A stretch of 64,000 nt of DNA from Pseudoalteromonas sp. H105 (GTDB lineage Bacteria > Pseudomonadota > Gammaproteobacteria > Enterobacterales > Alteromonadaceae): NCBI RefSeq assembly GCF_001469215.1, contig NZ_LOFH01000002.1:248001-312000 (forward strand), written 5' to 3'. The notes beneath the pieces were generated by a model, which was not told where the DNA came from, ran no database searches, and saw only the letters and a program-made list of their open reading frames with translations. Made by a program: the position numbers and the translations under genes. Below, piece after piece: positions 30,618 to 40,055 of the stretch; positions within the stretch are counted from its first letter, which is position 1; every line of letters begins with the position of its first letter.

Positions 30618-32159
30618 ATGCATGTATTGATGGTTGCGGCCGAAAATGACGCGTTACCTAATGCCAAAGTAGGGGGCGTTGCTGATGTAATACGCGATTG
30701 CCCAAACGCATTAAGTAATAAAGGGATTTCTGTTGACGTTATAATTCCTGATTATGGATTTAGTCACTTAGACAGAGAACGGTTAGGGACACTGAACGTG
30801 GCGTTTGCAGGCCATAGCCATCAAGTTGATGTATGGCAAGTGCGTAGTGCTAAATCATCGGCAAGGCAGCTTGTTTTGTCGCATCATTATTTTAGTCAAC
30901 ACAATGGTCATGTTTATTGTAATGATGAACCTGGGCGACCCTTTGCAACAGATGCCACTAAATTTGCTTTTTTTGGTGCTGCAGTGTGTGAAGGGCTACT
31001 GCAAGGGGTTATTCCATGCCCTGATGTTATTCATTTACATGACTGGCATAGTGCATGTGTTGCTTTACTATTAAAGTTTGATAAACGTTTTGAAACGCTG
31101 CGAAATACAAAACTTGTGTTCACTGTGCATAATATTGCATTGCAAGGGATCAGACCGTTTAAAGGCGATGAATCAAGTCTAGAGGCGTGGTTTCCGTCCC
31201 TTGGCTATGATGGTTATGTGTTATGCGATCCCCGTTACCCGCATTGTTTTAACCCGATGCGCAGTGCTATTAATCTCGCTGATAAAGTGCATTTAGTGTC
31301 ACCCAGTTACGCCAAAGAGGTGTTGTTACCGAGTGAATCAGCCAAAGGATTCTTTGGTGGCGAGGGGTTGGAAAAAGATTTACAAAATGCAGCAACTATG
31401 GGCAAAGTGGTGGGTGTGCTTAATGGCTGCGAATATACATCAAGTAACGAAAAGAAGCCGGTTTCGCTAGGCGTTTTGTATGATGAAATAGAGGCCGAGC
31501 TATTCACATGGATGGCCAAAAGTAAGCAATTAGAATCAGGTTACTATATTGCACATCAGCGGCTATTGTCATTTATTAAACATGGCCGTAAAGGCCCTTT
31601 GCTGACAAGTGTCGGGCGTTTAACGGATCAAAAAGTATTGTTATTACGCCAACCATATAACGATAAATTACTCGTTGATGAACTATGTAAGCAGTTGTCA
31701 GAGTTTGACGGTAATCTCATCATTTTAGGATCTGGTGACAGTGCATTAGAAGACGTGTTTACGCAAGCCATGGCTAGAAACAGCAACCTTTTATTTCTAA
31801 AAGGGTATGGGCAAAAGATTGGCGAATTGCTTTATCAACTAGGGGATTTATTTTTAATGCCTAGTTCATTTGAGCCTTGTGGTATTAGTCAAATGTTAGC
31901 TATGCGAGCGGGGCAGCCATGTTTGGTGCATCAAGTTGGTGGACTGAATGACACGGTAATGCATTTAGAAAATGGCTTTAGTTTTGCGGGCAGCACGCTA
32001 GAGCTGCAATGTGAAAATTTGCTTAATTGCTTTATTGAGACGCTTAAACTATATAATAATGACTCTAAAAAATGGCAGCATATTGCTAATAATGCACGCA
32101 ATGCCCGTTTTACGTGGGGTGAAGTCGCACAACAATACATAGACACGATGTACAAATAA
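30618..32159 (+). CDS. glgA: Glycogen synthase (ADP-glucose type)
   Basis: Elongates glycogen by adding glucose from ADP-glucose (GT5). 513 residues, longer than E. coli GlgA (477). The N-terminal Lys-x-Gly-Gly loop is AKVGGVADV (residues 16-24), where many GlgA proteins have KTGGLADV. HLHDWHSACVALLLK and FTVHNIALQG mark the acceptor domain. SVGRLTDQKVLLL and SSFEPCGISQMLAMRAGQPCLVHQVGGLNDTV mark the donor domain. The identity is secure, though its divergence from the E. coli type suggests a distinct GlgA subgroup. It closes the operon; no strong terminator follows. Confidence 0.92.
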   Translation: MHVLMVAAENDALPNAKVGGVADVIRDCPNALSNKGISVDVIIPDYGFSHLDRERLGTLNVAFAGHSHQVDVWQVRSAKSSARQLVLSHHYFSQHNGHVYCNDEPGRPFATDATKFAFFGAAVCEGLLQGVIPCPDVIHLHDWHSACVALLLKFDKRFETLRNTKLVFTVHNIALQGIRPFKGDESSLEAWFPSLGYDGYVLCDPRYPHCFNPMRSAINLADKVHLVSPSYAKEVLLPSESAKGFFGGEGLEKDLQNAATMGKVVGVLNGCEYTSSNEKKPVSLGVLYDEIEAELFTWMAKSKQLESGYYIAHQRLLSFIKHGRKGPLLTSVGRLTDQKVLLLRQPYNDKLLVDELCKQLSEFDGNLIILGSGDSALEDVFTQAMARNSNLLFLKGYGQKIGELLYQLGDLFLMPSSFEPCGISQMLAMRAGQPCLVHQVGGLNDTVMHLENGFSFAGSTLELQCENLLNCFIETLKLYNNDSKKWQHIANNARNARFTWGEVAQQYIDTMYK

Positions 32160-32222
32160 TCTAAAAAGATTACTTTTTATAATTTTACTAGTTATAATGT
32201 GTGGATAAATAAATGATTTAAT

Positions 32223-32266
32223 GACTTTTTACACCTTATCAATAGAAGCAATAAGGGTAAAAAGTC
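32223..32266 (+). other. Strong hairpin between glgA and the EAL-HDOD gene
   Basis: GACTTTTTAC at 32223-32232 pairs perfectly with GTAAAAAGTC at 32257-32266. Inside it CCTTAT (32234-32239) pairs with ATAAGG (32251-32256), leaving one bulged A and an 11-nt loop, 16 bp in all. No T-run follows, so it is not a standard terminator on the plus strand. It ends 18 bases before the GTG start of the next gene. It could be an mRNA processing or stability element or a regulatory 5'-leader hairpin. Confidence 0.55.
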
Positions 32267-32284
32267 CAGAATAAGGGCAATCTA

Positions 32285-33496
32285 GTGCAAGTATTTGTTG
32301 CGCGTCAAGCAATATTCAATCGTCGCCAACATGTTGTGGCGTATGAATTGTTGTTTCGTAATAGTACAGACAACTTCTTTCCTGATATAGATGAAAGTGT
32401 TGCCACTGCAAAGCTTATTATGGAAAATCAGCTCAACTTTGGCACCCGTCATATTACGTCAGGAAAGAAAGCATTAATCAATATTGGCCCTGATTCATTA
32501 AAAATGGATTTATGCACATTTTTACCTTCAAATGATGTTGTCCTAGAGCTACTAGAAGACATAGAACCCACCGAAGAAAACTATCAGCTTTGCCGTGACC
32601 TTTTTCATAAAAATTATATTTTAGCACTCGATGATTTTGTCTATGAGCCAAAGTGGGACCGCTTTCTCAAGTTTATTAAACTAATAAAATTTGATATTCA
32701 AATTACCCCACTCAAACAATTAAATGGTTTAATTTCCCAGCTAAAGAAACATAAAAAGATTAAATTATTAGCTGAAAAAATAGAAACCACCGATGACTTT
32801 CAATTAGCACATAAAATGGGATTTGATTATTTCCAAGGCTACTTCTTTGCTAAACCTTTAGTGATTGAGCAAAAAGACATTGATATGAATCATGCGCTAG
32901 CTTTGTCTATTTATGCACAAGCAATGAAAGAAAACCCAAATATCAACACGATTGCAAGCCTATTTCAGTTAGACACAGCCCTTGCGTTTAAACTGTTAAG
33001 GTTGATAAACAGTGGTGTCTTTCCGGTGCAAAAAGAAATCGAATCCATCAGACAGGCCTTAGTTTATTTAGGGCAAGAACATATTCGAAAGTTTGTTAGT
33101 TTAATTATTACCGCGCATGTGTCCAAATCTAAACCCGCTGAGTTGGTAAAAATGTGCATAATCCGCGCGAGATTTTGTGAATTACTTGCGCAAAAAGTGG
33201 CCCCGAGCCAAGCTAATAGCGCCTTTTTGACAGGACTCTTTTCATTACTAGATGCCATTTTAGACAGGCCAATGGCGCAACTACTTGATAAGTTACCTTT
33301 CCCTGAGGAAATTAAATCGGCACTGATGGCGGAAAAAAACACACTTTACTATATTTTAGAAACCGTTAAAGCGTATGAGTCGGGCAGCTGGTGGGCATTG
33401 GAAAAAGCCGTGGTCTTTTTAAATATTTCAAGCGATGGTTTACCAAAGTTATATGAAAATGCGTTAAGCTGGTCAAATACGCAAAAATACCATTAG
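32285..33496 (+). CDS. EAL-HDOD signalling protein (YuxH/CdgJ-like)
   Basis: A 403-residue cytoplasmic protein pairing an N-terminal EAL-like domain with a C-terminal HDOD domain. The EAL half is degenerate: the signature reads YELLF and the later motifs read ALDDFVYE and LLAEKIE. Several metal ligands are therefore missing and cyclic-di-GMP hydrolysis is unlikely. The HDOD half (about 200-390) has PNINTIASLFQLDTALAFKLLRLINSGVF and IESIRQALVYLGQEHIRKFVSL. Characterised relatives affect motility and biofilm by protein interaction. The GTG start is preceded by AAGGGC. It may form a transcript with the two genes downstream (9 and 12 bp gaps). Confidence 0.88.
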   Translation: MQVFVARQAIFNRRQHVVAYELLFRNSTDNFFPDIDESVATAKLIMENQLNFGTRHITSGKKALINIGPDSLKMDLCTFLPSNDVVLELLEDIEPTEENYQLCRDLFHKNYILALDDFVYEPKWDRFLKFIKLIKFDIQITPLKQLNGLISQLKKHKKIKLLAEKIETTDDFQLAHKMGFDYFQGYFFAKPLVIEQKDIDMNHALALSIYAQAMKENPNINTIASLFQLDTALAFKLLRLINSGVFPVQKEIESIRQALVYLGQEHIRKFVSLIITAHVSKSKPAELVKMCIIRARFCELLAQKVAPSQANSAFLTGLFSLLDAILDRPMAQLLDKLPFPEEIKSALMAEKNTLYYILETVKAYESGSWWALEKAVVFLNISSDGLPKLYENALSWSNTQKYH

Positions 33497-33505
33497 AGCA
33501 CTGTA

Positions 33506-34585
33506 ATGCGAAATAAAAACATGGATGTAATTCGTGGCATAGCCGTTTTAGGCCTGATGTACATGAACGTTTATTTTTTTGGTTTATTTGAATTTGGCTA
33601 TGTAGCACAACCAATCCCCCCTTTGTCTGATGATGTAATACAGACTGTAAACCTCTTTTTTATTGACGGTCGTTTTCGTAGTATGTTTTGCGTGTTATTT
33701 GGTGCGGGGCTATATATCCAATGGCAACGTTATCAAGATATTGCGGTACTTAAAAAGCGTTTAAGGGTGTTAGCACTGTTTGGCCTACTGCATGGTTTTT
33801 TGCTGTGGGCGGGTGATATTTTGTTTATTTATGCCTGCGCGGGTTGGTTGACGTGTAAATATTTGAATGCAGACAACACACTAATTATTAAGCGTGCATG
33901 GCAATTTTTGCTAATAGGCGCATTGATGAGCGTGGTTTTAATGTTAATGGAGCCCCATATTGCTATCAATCGCACTGATAGTGCATTTTTACAAAGTTAT
34001 GAGCAAATAGTGTCGAGCTTAGGCAATATAATGGGCACAAATGCGGTAATGTTTGTCTTCATGATTATCGCTGTCCCATTAATTACGCTATGGATGAGCG
34101 CTGCCGTAATGCTGGTTGGCGTATATATTTATAAATTAAAAATATTTGATGATGGTTTACCGGCTGCCACCGTTCGTACTGTTGGATGTATTGCTTTTTT
34201 ACTGTCATGTTTAAGAGTGCTATTGGAGTACCAACATTTTCAATTGGCACACATACTGAAAGAGCCATTAAATTGGCTTGCCGCTTTATTTACCGCTTTA
34301 CTGTTAATTCACATCATTGTAAAAGCAGCTAATAAAGATAATTGGATCATAATTGGGTTTATGCGGTTAGGTCGAATGTCTTTAACCGCTTATATTTCTC
34401 AAACGATATGCTTGTTTTTGCTATTTAAACTATTTTATCCACATTGGATATTAAGTTTTAATCGGCTTGATTATGTATGTTTAGTCACAGTACTTGCGCT
34501 GATCCAATATTTTAGTTGTTGGCTTTATAGTTGTTATTTCAAACAAGGGCCTCTTGAATTAGTCTGGCGAAAACTGTCAAGGTAA
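33506..34585 (+). CDS. DUF418 inner-membrane protein
   Basis: A 359-residue integral membrane protein with about 8-10 hydrophobic segments. The start KNMDVIRGIAVLGLMYMNVYFFG is the typical opening of DUF418/YeiB-type proteins, which are distantly related to acyltransferase-3 enzymes. FRSMFCVLFGAGLYIQWQR and the C-terminal GRMSLTAYISQTICLFLLF also fit. Function unknown; the acyltransferase resemblance is a family-level suggestion. It lies 9 bp after the EAL-HDOD gene and 12 bp before the periplasmic binding protein gene. Confidence 0.85.
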   Translation: MRNKNMDVIRGIAVLGLMYMNVYFFGLFEFGYVAQPIPPLSDDVIQTVNLFFIDGRFRSMFCVLFGAGLYIQWQRYQDIAVLKKRLRVLALFGLLHGFLLWAGDILFIYACAGWLTCKYLNADNTLIIKRAWQFLLIGALMSVVLMLMEPHIAINRTDSAFLQSYEQIVSSLGNIMGTNAVMFVFMIIAVPLITLWMSAAVMLVGVYIYKLKIFDDGLPAATVRTVGCIAFLLSCLRVLLEYQHFQLAHILKEPLNWLAALFTALLLIHIIVKAANKDNWIIIGFMRLGRMSLTAYISQTICLFLLFKLFYPHWILSFNRLDYVCLVTVLALIQYFSCWLYSCYFKQGPLELVWRKLSR

Positions 34586-34633
34586 AGTTAGTGGGCTATG
34601 CTTAAATTTTGGCAGGCAATATTAGGTCACGAT

Positions 34634-35710
34634 ATGAAAATTCTGCTTTTAGTACTGTGTTTAATTGTGAGCTCACAAGCCGCAGCAAGTAATGCAATAT
34701 CAGTTTTATTTGTTAATCCATCTATTGAAGGTGAACCCTTTTGGGCAAAAGTTCAGGCTATAATGGAGGTCGCTGCCAAGCAAAACAACGTTAAGCTTGA
34801 TGTTATTTATGGTGAAGGGAACCGTTATATCCAATTAGCCGAACTAAAAAAATATCTTCAGTACAGAGCCACTCCAGATTACGTTGTTCTATTAAATTAC
34901 CCCGGTGGTGCTGAGCAATCCATGTCACTGCTTGAAAAATTTAATGTAAAATTTATTACCTTAGAGCAAACCATTACAGGTGAAGAGCGCGCAGCTATTT
35001 TAGGCCCTCAAGCGCATTTTAAATTTTGGTTGGGTGAAATTTACCACGATAACTACACCGCAGGCTTTATGTTAGCAAAGGCACTGCTGGAAAAAGCAAC
35101 AGCGAATGCGCTTACACCTCATGTGGTTGCAATTAATGGGCACTATGGTACTGAGTCTGATGCGCGAAGTGATGGGCTTAAAGCCTATTTAAAAACACAG
35201 GGGTTAAGCCTGAATCAAACGGTTTATGCGGGGTGGTCAAAATCGGAAGCGATGGATAAAACTAAAAAATTAATTAAAAGATACCCTGATACAAATATAA
35301 TTTGGAGCGCATCTGATTTAATGGCATTAGGATCTTATACCGCAGTAAAAGAGAATAACGAGCCCCCTTATTTAATTGGCGGATTTGATTGGCTTATAGA
35401 TAATTTAAATTTGATTAAACAAAAAAAACTGATCGCTAGTGTCGGCGGGCATTATTTGATGGGAGGTTGGGCGTTAACCACTTTAGTTGATTATCATAAT
35501 GGACATCCTTTTTGGCAAAACAACACCAAGGTTGAATTTGAACTGGGTGTGATAACCCAAGACAATATTCACCAATATGATTACCTTATAGACATTGACG
35601 ATTGGACTTTTTTAGATTTTAAACAACTTTCCTTATTCCACACTAAACAGGCTCATTATGTATTTGATGTGTCTCAATTACGTAAAGACAAAAGTCAAAA
35701 TCAGGATTAA
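34634..35710 (+). CDS. Periplasmic sugar-binding-type protein (orphan)
   Basis: A 358-residue exported protein of the type I periplasmic binding fold (LacI/ribose-binding-like). A signal peptide (MKILLLVLCLIVSSQAAAS) precedes strand-helix units beginning SVLFVNPSIEGEPFWAKVQAIMEVAAKQ. Also present are ILGPQAHFKFWLGEIYHDNYTAGFMLAKALLE, VVAINGHYGTESDARSDGLKAYL and IIWSASDLMALGSYTAV. The ATG at 34634 places the signal peptide at the start; one 36 bases upstream would add 12 residues. No permease or ATPase genes adjoin, so it probably feeds a membrane sensor rather than a transporter. That is consistent with the cyclic-di-GMP-type gene upstream but remains inference. Confidence 0.78.
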   Translation: MKILLLVLCLIVSSQAAASNAISVLFVNPSIEGEPFWAKVQAIMEVAAKQNNVKLDVIYGEGNRYIQLAELKKYLQYRATPDYVVLLNYPGGAEQSMSLLEKFNVKFITLEQTITGEERAAILGPQAHFKFWLGEIYHDNYTAGFMLAKALLEKATANALTPHVVAINGHYGTESDARSDGLKAYLKTQGLSLNQTVYAGWSKSEAMDKTKKLIKRYPDTNIIWSASDLMALGSYTAVKENNEPPYLIGGFDWLIDNLNLIKQKKLIASVGGHYLMGGWALTTLVDYHNGHPFWQNNTKVEFELGVITQDNIHQYDYLIDIDDWTFLDFKQLSLFHTKQAHYVFDVSQLRKDKSQNQD

Positions 35711-36031
35711 CCGTGCAAAACGTTAGCACTGGTTTATGCCCAAACCAAGGCAATATGCAGAATTCAGCGTTTCACTGGGGATTATATTAAGGCGCAATTT
35801 TGCAACAATGTCAGTTCCTTTTAATAAGTAACAACGATAAGGTCAGAGTCTGTGAAACGCCCACAGGGTTGGTTTAAAAGCGATGTATACTGCGTTATTG
35901 TTTTTAACAATAGAACCACTATTATTTGCAATCAATCCCTTGCCTTAATCGCTTTTAATTCCAACTGTAACTCGCATCTTAGGGCGGTTTGGGTATACAA
36001 TATCGGCCTTTAAAATTAAAACGAATTGGCC
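35711..36031. other. Gap upstream of rluF
   Basis: About 320 bp with no coding frame. It holds copy B of the dispersed intergenic repeat (35764-35862) and presumably the rluF promoter. A short inverted repeat TGGTTT-N6-AAACCA at 35730-35747 has no T-run. Confidence 0.5.
35764..35862. repeat. Dispersed intergenic repeat, copy B
   Basis: This 99-bp segment matches the reverse complement of 9789-9874. The left end TCAGCGTTTCACTGGGG and right end GTGAAACGCCC are inverted relative to each other (GCGTTTCAC against GTGAAACGC, nine bases perfect). The core TAACAACGAT is shared. The match between copies falls away in the middle, where B is about 13 bp longer. Confidence 0.6.
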
Positions 36032-36919
36032 ATGACAGATTTAAAACGATTAAATAAATTTATAAGTGACACTGGTTTTTGCTCTCGTCGTGAAGCTGAT
36101 AAGTATATTGAAGACGGTCGTGTCACTGTGAATGGCAATCGCCCTGAAATGGGTGTAAAAGTGGCGGTCACTGATAATGTATTGATTGACGGTAAACCAC
36201 TTAAAAAAGTGCCTAAACGCGCGTATATTGCTTACAATAAACCGGTAGGTATTACCTGTACTACCGAGCGTAAAATTCAAAGTAATATTGTTAAAGCGGT
36301 TAATTACCCGGACCGAATTTTCCCTATTGGTCGTCTTGATCGCCCCTCTGAAGGGCTTATCTTTTTAACCAACGAAGGCGACATCGTTAACAAAATCCTT
36401 CGTGCAGGTAATAATCATGAAAAAGAATACGTAGTAACTGTTGATAAACCCCTTAACCGCCAGTTTGTAAATAAAATGGCGGGCGGCATTCCCATCCTAG
36501 ATACAGTCACTAAAAAATGTAAAGTTACGCAAACCGGCGCAAAAGAGTTCACCATTATTTTGACCCAAGGCTTGAACCGACAAATACGTAGAATGTGCGA
36601 ATACCTTGGCTATGAAGTAGTCACATTAAAGCGCACACGTATTATGAACGTGACGCTCAAAGGTTTAAAAGTAGGGCAATGGCGTCATTTAACTGAACAA
36701 GAAATGGCATTAATTAATGATTCAATTGCGGACTCTGGCAAAACAGAAGAGCGCTCAATTGATGAAAACAAACAAGCCACAGCCGATGTTAAAAAACGTG
36801 ACTTTCAAAAGCATGTTGAAAAAGCAAAGTCGCAACAGCCTGTAACAGCCAATAAGTCCTTTAATAAACCTCGTGCAACAGCAAAACGAAGAACAGGCAC
36901 ACTGAGTTTAAAAAAGTAA
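36032..36919 (+). CDS. rluF: 23S rRNA pseudouridine synthase RluF
   Basis: Isomerises a uridine of 23S rRNA (U2604 in E. coli, where U2605 is RluB's target) to pseudouridine. 295 residues from the ATG at 36032. An N-terminal S4 RNA-binding domain (RLNKFISDTGFCSRREADKYIEDGRVTVNG, residues 6-35) precedes the catalytic domain with Asp103 in GRLDRPSEGLIFLTNEGD. The stretches ILRAGNNHEKEYVVTVDKP and QGLNRQIRRMCEYLGYEVVTLKRTRIMNV closely match RluF rather than RluB/RsuA. A Lys/Arg-rich tail of about 60 residues follows. It is a single-gene unit. Confidence 0.93.
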   Translation: MTDLKRLNKFISDTGFCSRREADKYIEDGRVTVNGNRPEMGVKVAVTDNVLIDGKPLKKVPKRAYIAYNKPVGITCTTERKIQSNIVKAVNYPDRIFPIGRLDRPSEGLIFLTNEGDIVNKILRAGNNHEKEYVVTVDKPLNRQFVNKMAGGIPILDTVTKKCKVTQTGAKEFTIILTQGLNRQIRRMCEYLGYEVVTLKRTRIMNVTLKGLKVGQWRHLTEQEMALINDSIADSGKTEERSIDENKQATADVKKRDFQKHVEKAKSQQPVTANKSFNKPRATAKRRTGTLSLKK

Positions 36920-36956
36920 CTCAGTAACTAGAGTTCAGATGAGATAAGCTTTGATC

Positions 36957-36991
36957 AAGGCCAAGTAATGTGAATTACTTGGCCTTTTTTT
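36957..36991 (+). terminator. Rho-independent terminator of rluF
   Basis: A 13-bp perfect stem (AAGGCCAAGTAAT with its complement), a GTGA loop and a run of seven T. On the minus strand it lies immediately past the end of the RND permease gene but lacks a U-run in that direction. Confidence 0.9.
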
Positions 36992-36992
36992 G

Positions 36993-39900
36993 TTAGCTTT
37001 TTTTAGGCACTTTAATTCTAAACACCATGGTATAAAGTACTGGCACCACGATTAGCGTGAGTATGGTGGCAAAGCCTAAACCAAACATAATGGTTACTGC
37101 CATTGATTGGAAGAACACATCAAACAACAGTGGGATCATGCCTAAAATAGTAGTGATAGCAGCCATCGCCACAGGGCGTACACGGCTTACACCGGAATCA
37201 AATACGGCTTGGTAGGGCTCTTTGCCTTCACTTAGCTCAAGGTTTATTTGATCGACTAACACAATGCCGTTTTTGATCAGCATACCGCTTAAGCTTAATA
37301 GACCTAATAAAGCCATAAAGCTAAATGCGGCATTCATTAATAATAAACCCGCGCTAACACCTATGATTGCCAGTGGCACAGTGGCCCAAATCACAAGTGG
37401 CTTTTTAACTGAGTTAAATAACAACACCGTCACTGCAAACATGGCGAGGTAGCCAAGAGGCAATGAGCCAAATATGGCTTTTTGCGCTTTTGATGCTGAC
37501 TCAAATTCGCCGCCCCATTGCAACTCATAGCCATGAGGGAGTTTTATTGCTTCAATACCTCCCCTTACACGAGCAAACAGTTTAGCAGGCGTTTCATCAC
37601 CAATGACATCGTGGTCGGCCATAACTGTGATGGTACGTTTGCGGTCGCGACGCATTATTAGGCTGTCTTCCCATTCTACAACAAACTCATCAACCACTTG
37701 GGTAACGGGCACAAATACGCCAAGTACAGGGCTGTATATTTGTAAGTCGCGCAAGCTTTCTACATTTAAGCGCTCTTCTGCAGGGGAGCGGGCAATAATA
37801 GGTAATTGTTGAGTGCCGTCTTTATACACGCCGACTTTTTTGCCTGATAAACTAGTCAGTAATAGTTGATCTAAGTCTGTTTTAGCAATACCCAAACGAC
37901 GTGCTTTTTGCTCGTTTAGTTGAGGGCGAATTAGTTTTGAGCGCTCGCGCCAATCATCACGAATATTAAACGCGCCAGCATCTTGGCTGAGTACTTCTTT
38001 GGCTTCTTTAGCAAGCTTTCGAAGTATAACTGGGTCTGCACCAGAGAAGCGTGCTTCAATTTTAGCGTCGGTCGATGGGCCAATTTCCATCCGCTTAATT
38101 TTAAGCTTGGCATCAAACACGTGGCTATACTCATAGTCACGTACTTTAGCAATCATAGTGGAGACGGCTTCACGGTCTTTTACCCGAATAATTAATTGTC
38201 CATAAGCTGGGTATGATTTTTCAGGTGCGTAGGTCAACATAAATCGTGGCGCGCCTTGGCCTATGGTTGAGGTGACTTCTTCTACGAGTTCATCTTTTTG
38301 CAAAAAGGCTTCTAGTTTAGCAACGCCATCCATGGTTGCATGGATATCAGCGCCTTGTGTATGCCAATAATCTACATAAAACATCGGGGTATTTGATGCA
38401 GGAAAGAATGCTTGTTTAATGAATTTAAAGCCAAAAATTGAGCTGGCAAGCAACACTAACATTAACAACAAGGTCGTTTTACGAAAACGCATTGCATTAC
38501 TCAATAGGCTTTTATAAATACTGAATATAAAGCCCTGATAAGGGTCATCACCGTGGCTTTCATCTTTTACTTGTGACTGTTTAAACATTAAATCTGCAAA
38601 AAATGGCGTAAGTGTTATGGCTGTGATCCAGCTAAGGAGGAGTGAGATTAGTAGCACCCAAAATAGGCTACCAGCAAATTCACCACTGGCATCAGAGCTT
38701 AACCCAATAGGCGCAAAAGCGGTGATTGCGATTACCGTTGCACCGAGTAAAGGCCATTTTGTTTGCTGCACAATATTACTGGCAGCTTTGAGTTTAGTTT
38801 GGCCACGCTTTAGGTTGATTAATATCCCTTCGGTGACGACGATGGCGTTATCGACCAGCATGCCCAATGCAATGATCAAGGCGCCTAGCGAAATACGCTG
38901 TAAATCTATCGCAAATAGCTTCATAAAAATGAAGGTTCCCAATACGGTAAGTAATAATATAACGCCAATTAGTACGCCACTTTTCAGTCCCATAAATACC
39001 AGCAATACAACGATGACGATTGCAACGGCTTCTAATAAACTAATAATAAATCCGCTGACTGACTTCTCTACTTCAACGGGTTGGTTATATACGGTGTTTA
39101 TTTCCATGCCATGTGGGCGTTGGTATTCCAGTGATGCTAAATGGGATTGAATATTATTGCCAACATCCACCACATTAACGCCGGTACTAAACGACACACC
39201 GACTAATAAAGCTTGTTGTTGGTTAAACCGCATTACATTGTTTGGTACTTCGGCGTATTCACGGTATACCGTTGCTACATCGCCCAAATAAATTAATTCA
39301 CTTGCGCCTGGTTTTGAAATGAGTAGATTTTCAAGTTCAGATACATCTTTAAACTCCCCTGTAGGGTGAAGTCGTATTGATTCATCACCAACGCGTACTT
39401 TACCCGCATTAGACACTGTATTTTGTGATTGGAGTAACTGGTAAATTCGATTGGGGGCAATCCCTAATTGCGCAAGTTTCCGAGTAGAAATTTCTACCAT
39501 AACTTGTGCTTGTTGTTCTCCATTAACGGTTACTTTACTTACACCATCTACCAAAACCAGCTCACGCTTTAAGTAATCAACGTAGTCTTTGAGTTCATCA
39601 TACGAGTACCCATCACCACTGACGGCGTACATTACACCATAAACATCACCAAAATCGTCCAGTACGGTGCTTGGGTAAACACCGCTGGGGAGCGAGGATG
39701 CATTGTCATTAATTTTGCGGCGTAGTTCATCCCAGATTTGACGTAAATCTTGCTTGCGATAAGTGCTTTTCATTTCAACGGAGATTTGCGATTTTCCCGG
39801 TGATGATATGCTTGTTACATAGTCAACATAGGGCAATTGTTGAATAGCATTTTCAATAGGGAAAGTGACTTCATCTTCAACTTGCTGTGGTGATGCACCT

Positions 39901-40055
39901 GGGTAAAGAGTTATAACCATGGCTTTTTTTAGCGTAAACTCTGGGTCTTCTAACTGCCCAAGCCCTAAATAGGAAACCGCACCACCAATAAGTAATAGGA
40001 GTGCAAACATCCAACTAACCACTTTGTGTTTGATAGCAACTTCTGCAAAGCTCAT
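36993..40055 (-). CDS. RND-family efflux permease (AcrB-like)
   Basis: A 1020-residue inner-membrane proton antiporter of the resistance-nodulation-division superfamily. Twelve spans and two large periplasmic loops are arranged as in AcrB/MdtB. Seen are the opening FAEVAIKHKVVSWMFALLLLIGGAVSYLGLGQLEDPEFTLKKA split by TM1, the porter-domain PSGVYPSTVLDDFGDVYGVMYAV, the TM4 proton-relay region ALGMLVDNAIVVTEG, and the final spans (LGLLSLSGMLIKNGIVLVDQ). Substrate class is unknown; the sequence looks closer to the drug/lipophile exporters than to the metal type. It starts directly after the stop of the adaptor gene, one operon with it. No outer-membrane factor is adjacent. Confidence 0.92.
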   Translation of the reverse strand: MSFAEVAIKHKVVSWMFALLLLIGGAVSYLGLGQLEDPEFTLKKAMVITLYPGASPQQVEDEVTFPIENAIQQLPYVDYVTSISSPGKSQISVEMKSTYRKQDLRQIWDELRRKINDNASSLPSGVYPSTVLDDFGDVYGVMYAVSGDGYSYDELKDYVDYLKRELVLVDGVSKVTVNGEQQAQVMVEISTRKLAQLGIAPNRIYQLLQSQNTVSNAGKVRVGDESIRLHPTGEFKDVSELENLLISKPGASELIYLGDVATVYREYAEVPNNVMRFNQQQALLVGVSFSTGVNVVDVGNNIQSHLASLEYQRPHGMEINTVYNQPVEVEKSVSGFIISLLEAVAIVIVVLLVFMGLKSGVLIGVILLLTVLGTFIFMKLFAIDLQRISLGALIIALGMLVDNAIVVTEGILINLKRGQTKLKAASNIVQQTKWPLLGATVIAITAFAPIGLSSDASGEFAGSLFWVLLISLLLSWITAITLTPFFADLMFKQSQVKDESHGDDPYQGFIFSIYKSLLSNAMRFRKTTLLLMLVLLASSIFGFKFIKQAFFPASNTPMFYVDYWHTQGADIHATMDGVAKLEAFLQKDELVEEVTSTIGQGAPRFMLTYAPEKSYPAYGQLIIRVKDREAVSTMIAKVRDYEYSHVFDAKLKIKRMEIGPSTDAKIEARFSGADPVILRKLAKEAKEVLSQDAGAFNIRDDWRERSKLIRPQLNEQKARRLGIAKTDLDQLLLTSLSGKKVGVYKDGTQQLPIIARSPAEERLNVESLRDLQIYSPVLGVFVPVTQVVDEFVVEWEDSLIMRRDRKRTITVMADHDVIGDETPAKLFARVRGGIEAIKLPHGYELQWGGEFESASKAQKAIFGSLPLGYLAMFAVTVLLFNSVKKPLVIWATVPLAIIGVSAGLLLMNAAFSFMALLGLLSLSGMLIKNGIVLVDQINLELSEGKEPYQAVFDSGVSRVRPVAMAAITTILGMIPLLFDVFFQSMAVTIMFGLGFATILTLIVVPVLYTMVFRIKVPKKS

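Noticed and set aside
35730..35747. TGGTTT/AAACCA hairpin after the periplasmic binding protein gene as a terminator
   Set aside because: No T-run follows on either strand.
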